From assembly GCA_018057455.1 (NCBI GenBank), contig JAGPDT010000007.1, forward strand, positions 1 through 64,000: a stretch of 64,000 nucleotides of DNA, read 5' to 3'. Both the position numbers and the translations under genes were made by a program. A model generated the notes under the pieces. That model was not told where the DNA came from and searched no databases. It saw only the letters and a program-made list of their open reading frames with translations. Shown in pieces: positions 27,459-34,061 of the stretch. The number at the start of each line of letters is the position of its first letter. The stretch's first letter is position 1. Origin of the DNA: Flavobacteriales bacterium (GTDB lineage Bacteria; Bacteroidota; Bacteroidia; Flavobacteriales_F; PHOS-HE28).

Positions 27459-29243
27459 TCATACCCGCATGCCCATCACCAGAATATCGTCCACTTGCTC
27501 GCGCATGCCCTTCCATTCGCTGAATGCCTCGTTGAGCAGTGCTTTTTTCCTTTCAGGCGTTTCTGTTGAGATGCGCACCAATACCTCCCGGAATTGCCGA
27601 TACAGGAATTTCTTGCCTTTGGGCCCACCAAACTGGTCCGCATAGCCGTCCGAGAAAACGTACACCGCATCTCCCTGCTGCAATTGCACGGTGTGGCTCT
27701 TGAACGGGCCCTGCTGTTGGGTGACCCCCCCGATGGGCATCTTGTTCGCCGCATATTGGACCAGTTCGCCGCCTCGCACCACATACAAGGGGCAGTTGGC
27801 ACCGGCATATTCCAGCCGCAGGGTGTTGGGGTCAAAGGCGCACAAGGCCATGTCCATGCCATCGCGCACGAACTGGTCCCGGTCCTTGTGCAGGGTGTCG
27901 ATACCGATCCGGTTCAACAGGTCCAGCACCTCCCCCGGCCTTGTTCGCCCTCCCTCCTTCACCACGCGGTTGAGCCCATTGTGGCCCACCAAGCTCATGA
28001 AGGCGCCAGGCACGCCATGGCCTGTGCAGTCCACCGCGGCAAAGACGATCTGGTCCCCAATGGCTTCCACCCAGTAAAAATCACCGCTGACAATGTCCTT
28101 GGGGCGGTACAGCACGAAACTCCCGGGCAGCAGTTCGCGGATCCGCTGTTCCGGAGGAAGGATCGATTCCTGCAACCGCTTGGCATAGCGGATGCTGTCC
28201 GTGACGTTCTTGTACAGCTCCACCACCCGCTTGCTCTGGCGTTCGACCTCCTCCTTTTGGCGGACCATCTCCTCGGTGCGCTCCCGAACCTTCTCCTCCA
28301 GGATGCGTTCCCGCTCGCCAAGCTCCTTACGCATCATCAGCAGGGCGTGGCCCAGCACGTCATCGTTGCTCAGCGGCTGGTATTCCGCCTTGAAGTTGCC
28401 GGCCGCCACGGCATGGGAGAAATCCGTGGTGCGTTTCAGGCCGTCCACCAGGCCGTCCAGGGCTTTGGACATATCACCGATCTCGTCACTGGTGGCCGCA
28501 ATGCGCACCCGGGGGAAGATCCCCTTGCCCAATTGCAGCAGAATGGCCCGCAACTGCCGTAAGGGCTTCACAATGCCCCGCACCAGCAGGATGGCCAGGA
28601 TGGTGCCGATCACCACCAAGGCACTGCCCAGGTACAGCACGAAGAAGCGCAAGGAGTCCAGGCTCTCGATCATGCCGCCCCGCAGGGCCTCCCGCTTGAG
28701 GCTTTGTTTGGCGATCAGGCCGTCCAGGTCTTCCAGTACGCGTTCGGTCTGCCGGTCCAGGGAACCACCTTCCTCAGCTAGGTCGCGTGCGTTGAAATAG
28801 GCTACCGGGTCCTTGTAGCTCTCAAAGCCGGGCAGCATACGCTGCACGCTGTCCTGCAAGGCGAACAGCAGGCTCATGTCCTGGAAGGTGCGGCTCATGG
28901 CGGCCACCTCGTCCTTGTCCCACCAGCTCTGCAGCGTGTCGATCCGGTCGATCAACAGGGGCAGGTCATGGCCGGTGAGCCTGATCAAGGCCGTTTTCTC
29001 CGGCGCATCCGGTATGCTCTCCACCAATGCCCAATGTTTGGCCAACGTCCGGGCATTGACCACCAGGTTGCGCAAACGCACCAAGGCATCCACGGAAGGA
29101 CCGTACACATTGTTGATCTGCTGGTTGATCGTGCGGCTCCGCTCAATGGTGCCATTGGTGAGCACCACCACCACCAAGGCGAAGAAGATGAATAGACCGA
29201 AGCCCAGACCGATCCGGCGCCCGATGGTCATCCGCACCCGCAT
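27459..29243 (-). CDS. Membrane sensor with HAMP and SpoIIE-type phosphatase domain
   Basis: A 594-residue sensor. Two membrane helices (about 11-31 and 208-230) flank a helical extracytoplasmic domain rich in Leu and Asp. A HAMP domain (about 231-285), a coiled coil (about 310-365) and a C-terminal PP2C/SpoIIE Ser/Thr phosphatase follow. The metal-binding motifs are VSGDFYW, AAVDCTGHGVPGAFMSL and the end VDDILVMGM. Such proteins usually dephosphorylate anti-anti-sigma factors or other phosphoproteins in response to a signal. It is the last gene of a reverse cluster with a TPR protein and a YfiR-like protein, nine bases downstream of the TPR gene. No anti-sigma partner is seen. Confidence 0.9.
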   Translation of the reverse strand: MRVRMTIGRRIGLGFGLFIFFALVVVVLTNGTIERSRTINQQINNVYGPSVDALVRLRNLVVNARTLAKHWALVESIPDAPEKTALIRLTGHDLPLLIDRIDTLQSWWDKDEVAAMSRTFQDMSLLFALQDSVQRMLPGFESYKDPVAYFNARDLAEEGGSLDRQTERVLEDLDGLIAKQSLKREALRGGMIESLDSLRFFVLYLGSALVVIGTILAILLVRGIVKPLRQLRAILLQLGKGIFPRVRIAATSDEIGDMSKALDGLVDGLKRTTDFSHAVAAGNFKAEYQPLSNDDVLGHALLMMRKELGERERILEEKVRERTEEMVRQKEEVERQSKRVVELYKNVTDSIRYAKRLQESILPPEQRIRELLPGSFVLYRPKDIVSGDFYWVEAIGDQIVFAAVDCTGHGVPGAFMSLVGHNGLNRVVKEGGRTRPGEVLDLLNRIGIDTLHKDRDQFVRDGMDMALCAFDPNTLRLEYAGANCPLYVVRGGELVQYAANKMPIGGVTQQQGPFKSHTVQLQQGDAVYVFSDGYADQFGGPKGKKFLYRQFREVLVRISTETPERKKALLNEAFSEWKGMREQVDDILVMGMRV

Positions 29244-29252
29244 GCCGCTGGA

Positions 29253-30149
29253 TCACTGGTCCTTTTCGCGTTGTTCATCGTGCTGGAGCTCTTCGAACAG
29301 GTGCCGGTAGTGTTTGCTCTGCTCCTCGTCCTGCAGGCTGTAATGGATGCCCTCCAGGCCCAGGATCGTCTCCGGCCTGTTCGGCCGCATGTGGTGGGCC
29401 TTCAGCATATAGGGCAAGGCCTCGGAGAAGAATTCACGGCTCACCTCCTGGATCTCCTGCAGGCCCGGTATGTCGTTTTCCGCCGTGATGCGCTGGATGT
29501 TGTACACACCCCGGTTGTAGTACAGGGTGGCCAGGTTGTAGTTGGCCCCGTAGTTCGTGCTTTCCAAGGACAGCACCTGCCTGTAGGTCTCCACCGCCTT
29601 GTCGTACCAGCTCAATTGTTCCCGGTTCTCATTGAAGAGCTTCACGTAAACGGTGCCCAGGGCGTTCTTGAAATCCACATCACGGCGCATGGTCGACGTG
29701 TCCGGCACCAAGCGCCGCAGGTTTTCTCCATACTTGGTGTACAAGGAGATGGCGCGATCCGGTTGCAGGCTGTTCAATGCGTGGGCGGCGTCGTTGTACA
29801 GGGTCTTCACCAAGTAATTGTAGGCCGCCACGCTGCTCTCCTTGTACTGCTTGGCCTGGTCCTTGATGGTGGCGGTGTACAAGCTGGCCAATGCCTCATC
29901 CCGCAGGATGTCGGCTTCCCGCCCGGTGGCTTGCTTGTACAGGTCTTTGTAAATGAAGCCCCTGAGCACCCATATTTCGGCACCTGCGGTCAAGGCTGGA
30001 TCCTTCACGGCCTGGTCAACCAAGGTGTGGGCACCGCGGAGGTCGCCGCCCCGGTAGTGCTCGTTCACCTCGGTCAGCAAATTGCCCTGGGCCTTGCCCT
30101 GGACCGTGGGCAGTAAGGCCACAACGACGATGGAAAGCAGCTTGTTCAT
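29253..30149 (-). CDS. Secreted tetratricopeptide-repeat protein
   Basis: A 298-residue exported protein. The signal peptide is MNKLLSIVVVALLPTVQGKAQ, then helical repeats run to the end (YRGGDLRGAHTLVDQAV, WYDKAVETYRQVLSLES). The ATG at 30149 is one base after the stop of the YfiR-like gene, so the two are almost certainly co-translated. It probably acts in the periplasm as a protein-binding scaffold for the neighbouring sensor, but no direct evidence is visible. Confidence 0.8.
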   Translation of the reverse strand: MNKLLSIVVVALLPTVQGKAQGNLLTEVNEHYRGGDLRGAHTLVDQAVKDPALTAGAEIWVLRGFIYKDLYKQATGREADILRDEALASLYTATIKDQAKQYKESSVAAYNYLVKTLYNDAAHALNSLQPDRAISLYTKYGENLRRLVPDTSTMRRDVDFKNALGTVYVKLFNENREQLSWYDKAVETYRQVLSLESTNYGANYNLATLYYNRGVYNIQRITAENDIPGLQEIQEVSREFFSEALPYMLKAHHMRPNRPETILGLEGIHYSLQDEEQSKHYRHLFEELQHDEQREKDQ

Positions 30150-30150
30150 G

Positions 30151-30705
30151 TCATTCCACCACTTTATCGGCAAGTTGCCTTAACGTAAGGCCCACCTCGA
30201 TACGTTGCTTTTCCGCGTTGGCCATGCTGATCTCGTACTTCAACGTGTTCCGCGCCGCCACGAAGTTCACCACTGCTCCCTGGGCCAAAGCTCCTGGGTA
30301 ATCGGAAATGATAAGCGTTGAACGCACGTTGGGCTGCCTCAGTATCCCGGGCAGCAGGTGGCTGTTTGATGCTGGAATGAACAGGATGTGGCAACGGTCC
30401 ACTTCGGCCATTTCAGGCAGTTTCCTTACCTCAATTGGTTGATGTCCGATGGAGCGGGTGGCATATTTCTTCACCAGCTCCTGGTACAGGTTGCTGCTGC
30501 CCATCACCCCGATGATGAAGGCGCCTTTCCGCATGGCCGGATCTTGCCACTGGACCAATTTGGCAATGTTGTAGATGTAACTGGCCTCAATGATGGCCGT
30601 AGTGTCCTTTTCCGGCTCACGCTGGGCCCAACTGCCCAATAGGAACACCGAGACCAGCAGCAGCAGCCCCCCCCCGGCACGGTACAAGGCGGACATCCGT
30701 GGCAT
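30151..30705 (-). CDS. YfiR family (DUF4154) periplasmic protein
   Basis: A protein of about 184 residues with a signal peptide and a YfiR/DUF4154 domain. Recognisable parts are IIEASYIYNIAKLVQW at the start, FIIGVMGSSNLYQELVKKYA in the middle and VVNFVAARNTLKYEISMANAEK near the end. YfiR represses a membrane diguanylate cyclase in Pseudomonas; in Bacteroidota the domain is often linked with kinases or phosphatases, as here. A run of nine G (30667-30675) next to four CTG codons lies in the signal-peptide region, so expression could be sensitive to slippage. Two starts are possible, 30705 and 30696. Confidence 0.8.
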   Translation of the reverse strand: MPRMSALYRAGGGLLLLVSVFLLGSWAQREPEKDTTAIIEASYIYNIAKLVQWQDPAMRKGAFIIGVMGSSNLYQELVKKYATRSIGHQPIEVRKLPEMAEVDRCHILFIPASNSHLLPGILRQPNVRSTLIISDYPGALAQGAVVNFVAARNTLKYEISMANAEKQRIEVGLTLRQLADKVVE

Positions 30706-31046
30706 GGCGCGGCCATGGCACAATGAACAGCCGGAGGATAAATACATCGTTCGTAGGGGCCGGGCCAAGGTAGGGAGGCCTCCTCCGGCCTACGGTGTAT
30801 CACGTAGCAGGCTTTGCACACCATGATGTGCATGGATCACACCGGCCTGGACGTGGCGGTCCAATGGTTGGTGCGGAGGGGGGGCTCCTACACGTACTCG
30901 TTCACCACATCGCGGCCAAGCCCGAAGGGGGTCCGCTGCTTTGACCAGCACGGCATCTTTCCCCTTCCCATAGTCAGCCTATTGTGGGCGAACGGGGGTC
31001 CTAACCATGGACAGCATGCGCAACGGGTTCTTTGGAGGGGGAGGGT
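30706..31046. other. Intergenic region with no supported gene
   Basis: 341 bases between the YfiR-like gene and ferritin. Small open frames here have no domain, signal peptide or promoter support. A short palindrome GGAGGCCTCC and a run of seven G are the only notable items. The YfiR promoter should lie here, but I see no consensus -7 element. Confidence 0.5.
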
Positions 31047-31556
31047 TCAGAAGGGCGAGTCAGTCCCCTTCCTGTCCACCTTCAGGTCACGATCGAACAA
31101 ATACAGCCCTCCCTTGTCGTCGCCGATCATGTTCAGTTTGTCCAGCATCGTGCGCGCCAAGCGCTCCTCCTCGATCTGTTCGGCCACATACCACTGCATG
31201 AAGTTGTGCGTGGTGTAATCCTTCTCCTTCAAACACAGGTCCACGATGGCGTTGATGTCCTGGCTGACCTCCACTTCCTGCTGAAGGATGCTCTTGAACA
31301 CGTCCATCACGTTCTTCATCTTCCGGGCCGGGGCGGGAAGTGCAGGAACAACGGCGTGCCCGCCACGCTCATTGATGTAGTGCATCAGTTTCAAGGTGTG
31401 CATCCGTTCCTCATCGCTGTGCCGGTACAGGAACTGTGCGACGCCCTCCAGTCCTTGTACTTCGGCCCAAGAGGCCATGGCCAAATACACTTGGCTGCTC
31501 ATTGCCTCCTTTTCCACTTGGGCGTTCAGTGCGTTCTCCACTTTCTTCGATACCAT
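31047..31556 (-). CDS. Ferritin
   Basis: A 169-residue ferritin (non-haem, FtnA type) that oxidises and stores iron in a 24-subunit shell. The ferroxidase ligands are present: Glu17 in QVEKEAMSSQVY, Glu and His in SDEERMHTLK, Glu in LQQEVEVSQDI and Gln/Glu in AEQIEEERLA. The haem-binding Met of bacterioferritin is not evident. A near-match -7 element TACCTTCA sits at 31591-31584, 27 bases upstream. No Fur box was found. Confidence 0.95.
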   Translation of the reverse strand: MVSKKVENALNAQVEKEAMSSQVYLAMASWAEVQGLEGVAQFLYRHSDEERMHTLKLMHYINERGGHAVVPALPAPARKMKNVMDVFKSILQQEVEVSQDINAIVDLCLKEKDYTTHNFMQWYVAEQIEEERLARTMLDKLNMIGDDKGGLYLFDRDLKVDRKGTDSPF

Positions 31557-31632
31557 GGTGCGTACGGGTTGGTTGTGCAGGTGTGAAGGTAACCCAATGG
31601 GGCGGTCTCCGGTCCGGCCCGGGTTCCACCGT

Positions 31633-32196
31633 TCACTTTTTATTGAAGTTGTTCATGGCTTGGTCCATGCCCAGCAAACCGAACTGAAGCACGGCTTTAC
31701 CCCCGGTTTCCACCAGCGCTTCCAATTGCTCTCCTTCCTGTCCGGTCCATTCACCCAGGACAAACTCACTCTGTCGGCCCCTTGCAAAATCACTGCCGAT
31801 ACCGAAGCGCAGGCGTGGGAAGGACTCAGTGCCCAGCTGGTCAATAATGCTCGTAAGGCCGTTGTGCCCTCCGGCCCCGCCGCTTGCGCGCAGGCGGACC
31901 TTGCCGAAAGGCAGGGCCAGGTCGTCGGTGACCACCAACAAGCGCTCCGGGGAAAGATCCTCTTGGCCCAACCAGTAGCGCACCGCTTTGCCGCTGAGGT
32001 TCATGAACGTCTGCGGCTTGATCAGTACAAAGGTCCGGCCCTTGTGCTTGAACCGGGCCACATCCGCATAGCGTGCAGGTGCAAATCCGCATTCAAAGGT
32101 GTTGGCCAAGGCATCCAGCACGGTAAACCCGATGTTGTGCCGGGTGCGGACATAGTCCGGTCCGGGATTGCCCAGGCCGGCGATCAGGTATTTCAT
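31633..32196 (-). CDS. pth: Peptidyl-tRNA hydrolase
   Basis: A 187-residue enzyme that releases peptides from prematurely dropped peptidyl-tRNA. The N-terminal AGLGNPGPDY, the catalytic His in TRHNIGF, KPQTFMNLSG, and the Asp in VVTDDLALPFGKVRLRASGGAGGHNG are all intact. It is the third gene of a prs-rplY-pth arrangement seen in many bacteria, separated from rplY by 134 bases that contain a perfect palindrome. Confidence 0.96.
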   Translation of the reverse strand: MKYLIAGLGNPGPDYVRTRHNIGFTVLDALANTFECGFAPARYADVARFKHKGRTFVLIKPQTFMNLSGKAVRYWLGQEDLSPERLLVVTDDLALPFGKVRLRASGGAGGHNGLTSIIDQLGTESFPRLRFGIGSDFARGRQSEFVLGEWTGQEGEQLEALVETGGKAVLQFGLLGMDQAMNNFNKK

Positions 32197-32253
32197 ACGG
32201 TGGGCCGTTCACGGGTGGCCATTGGCGCAGCCCGGCAAGCTGGGGTAAAAGTA

Positions 32254-32279
32254 CAAGCCCTGCCGATCGGCAGGGCTTG
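32254..32279. terminator. Perfect 26-bp palindrome between rplY and pth
   Basis: Arms CAAGCCCTGCCGA and its exact complement meet without a spacer. On the reverse strand it follows the rplY stop by 51 bases and is followed by a weak T-rich stretch (TACTTTTACC). Probably a terminator or attenuator that lowers pth expression relative to prs and rplY. Confidence 0.5.
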
Positions 32280-32330
32280 ATTGGTGTTGTACGTACCGCG
32301 GGCAACGCAAGCCTGCCCAACCAGGTCCAA

Positions 32331-32951
32331 CTACTTCTTGGCCGGTTCGGCTTTCTTCTCTGCGGGTGCGGCTGCGCCGGCAGCGGGGGTCACAGCGGCC
32401 TCTGCTGCTTTCTTCACCGCCTTCACGGCAAGGATCACCTCATTCGGCTTGTCCAACATGGTCAGGCCGGGCAGTTTGATGTCCTGCACACGGATGCTGT
32501 CGCCCATGTCCATCCCGGTCACATCCAGTTCCAATACTTCCGGCACCGCGGCGGGCATGCCCTTTACCCGCACCTTCCGCATGGCTTGGTTGAGTTTTCC
32601 ACCCTTGCGCACACCGGCGCTTTGCCCGGTGGCACGCACGATCAACCCCATGCGCACCTCCTGGTCGGGAGCGGCCACCATGAAATCCACGTGGATCAGG
32701 GCATCGGTCACGGGTTGGAACTGCTTGTCCTGGAGCACGGCCGGGTGTTTTTCCCCGTCGATGACCAGTTCCACATGGTGGGCCAGGGGGGAGTTCACGA
32801 TCTTGCCCAGTGCGCGTTCCTCCACGCTGAAATGGACCACTTCCTTACCACCGTAAAGGACGCAGGGAACAAGCTTGCTCCGGCGGAGCTGCTGTGCGCC
32901 AGTGGTTCCCTTCAACTCGCGCTTGGTGCCGATGAGTTCGACGTTCTTCAT
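32331..32951 (-). CDS. rplY: 50S ribosomal protein L25 (Ctc/TL5 form)
   Basis: A 206-residue L25 of the long type. The N-terminal 5S rRNA-binding domain (to about 92) includes VPCVLYGGKEVVHF; the C-terminal Ctc domain (about 95-180) includes PVTDALIHVDFMVAAPDQEVRM. An Ala/Lys-rich tail closes the protein, as is typical for Bacteroidota. It follows prs after 14 bases and is clearly in the same operon. Confidence 0.95.
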   Translation of the reverse strand: MKNVELIGTKRELKGTTGAQQLRRSKLVPCVLYGGKEVVHFSVEERALGKIVNSPLAHHVELVIDGEKHPAVLQDKQFQPVTDALIHVDFMVAAPDQEVRMGLIVRATGQSAGVRKGGKLNQAMRKVRVKGMPAAVPEVLELDVTGMDMGDSIRVQDIKLPGLTMLDKPNEVILAVKAVKKAAEAAVTPAAGAAAPAEKKAEPAKK

Positions 32952-32965
32952 TTGACCTCGAGGTA

Positions 32966-33925
32966 TTATGCAATGATGAAGTGGCTGCTGATGCTTTCGT
33001 GGTGCCGTACGCGCTGGATGACGTCGGCGAACAACTGCGCCACGGACAGTTGTTTGATCTTGGGTGCCGCCTCCAACTTCGAAGCGGGCACCGGAATGGT
33101 GTCGGTCACTACAAGTTCAAGGAGCTTGCTCTCCTGGATGCGCTGGCACGCTTCACCGCTGAGCACGGCGTGGGTGCACATGGCCCGCACGCTGCTGGCG
33201 CCCTGCTCCACCATCATGGCGGCCGCCTTGGTCAGTGTGCCTGCCGTATCCACCATGTCGTCCACCAGGATCACGTTCTTCCCCGCCACATCACCGATCA
33301 CGGTCATGCTCTCCACTTTGTTGGCCACCTTGCGCTGCTTGTAGCAGATGGCCATGTCCACCCCCAAATGTTTGGCGTAGGCGTTGGCGCGCTTGGTCCC
33401 CCCGGTATCGGGTGCGGCCATCACCAACTCGGGCAGGTTCATTCCTTGGATGTGCGGGAGGAAGATGCTGCTGGCGAACAGGTGGTCCACAGGCACCTCG
33501 AAAAATCCTTGGATCTGGTCGGCGTGCAGGTCCATGGTCATGATCCGGTCCACACCTGCCGCCGTAAGCATGTTGGCCACTAGTTTGGCCCCGATGCTCA
33601 CCCGGGGCTTGTCCTTGCGGTCCTGCCGTGCAAAGCCGAAATAGGGGATCACCGCAACGATCCGCTTGGCGCTGGCGCGCTTGGCGGCATCCACCATCAG
33701 CAACAGCTCGAAGAGGTTGTCGCTGGGTGGCATGGTGCTTTGCACGATGAAGACCACATTGCCCCGGACGGTCTCCTCAAAACTCGGCTGGAACTCCCCG
33801 TCGCTGAACCGGCTCACGGAGACTTCACCCAGCTTTTGCCCGCCCACCATGGCCATGTGCTTGGCCAGTTGCAGGGTGGCGGTGCCGCCGAAGATCTTGG
33901 CGCTGTCGTAGTGGCCTTGGTCCAT
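32966..33925 (-). CDS. prs: Ribose-phosphate pyrophosphokinase
   Basis: Makes PRPP from ribose 5-phosphate and ATP for nucleotide, His and Trp synthesis. At 319 residues it is standard. It has SVSRFSDGEFQPSF near the N-terminus, the ATP-site segment FGFARQDRK, the flexible-loop region and the PRPP signature NVILVDDMVDTAGTLTKAA. The ATG at 33925 gives the normal N-terminus (DSAKIFGGTATLQLA) and lies 30 bases after a strong promoter. The longer open frame upstream crosses that promoter and the divergent rnr leader, so it is not used. Confidence 0.96.
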   Translation of the reverse strand: MDQGHYDSAKIFGGTATLQLAKHMAMVGGQKLGEVSVSRFSDGEFQPSFEETVRGNVVFIVQSTMPPSDNLFELLLMVDAAKRASAKRIVAVIPYFGFARQDRKDKPRVSIGAKLVANMLTAAGVDRIMTMDLHADQIQGFFEVPVDHLFASSIFLPHIQGMNLPELVMAAPDTGGTKRANAYAKHLGVDMAICYKQRKVANKVESMTVIGDVAGKNVILVDDMVDTAGTLTKAAAMMVEQGASSVRAMCTHAVLSGEACQRIQESKLLELVVTDTIPVPASKLEAAPKIKQLSVAQLFADVIQRVRHHESISSHFIIA

Positions 33926-33955
33926 CTTGAGGGAGGTGATGCCCAAAAAGGGCTG

Positions 33956-33985
33956 CAAATGTAATGCGGAATGGCCGGTTATCAA
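33956..33985 (-). promoter_or_regulatory. Full promoter for the prs operon
   Basis: On the reverse strand TTG (33985-33983) and TACATTTG (33963-33956) are separated by exactly 19 bases. This matches the Bacteroidota primary sigma factor consensus TTTG-N19-TAnnTTTG, and it is one of the two best promoters in the window. The -33 TTG lies inside a 16-bp palindrome. Confidence 0.75.
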
Positions 33986-33996
33986 CGATCGTTGAT
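33981..33996. promoter_or_regulatory. Perfect 16-bp palindrome in the prs/rnr divergent promoter
   Basis: ATCAACGATCGTTGAT is its own reverse complement. It covers the -33 region of the prs promoter and lies 66 bases before the rnr start. The position suits a dimeric regulator that could control one or both genes. The protein is unknown. Confidence 0.5.
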
Positions 33997-34047
33997 GGAA
34001 CTTCACGGCCCGCCTCAATTTAACCCGATGGCCCCACATTTCTTTTC

Positions 34048-34055
34048 CACCTTCG
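34048..34055 (+). promoter_or_regulatory. Near-match -7 element for rnr
   Basis: CACCTTCG differs from TAnnTTYG at the first base. It ends six bases before the ATG at 34062, which would give a very short leader. Confidence 0.35.
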
Positions 34056-34061
34056 CCTCCC

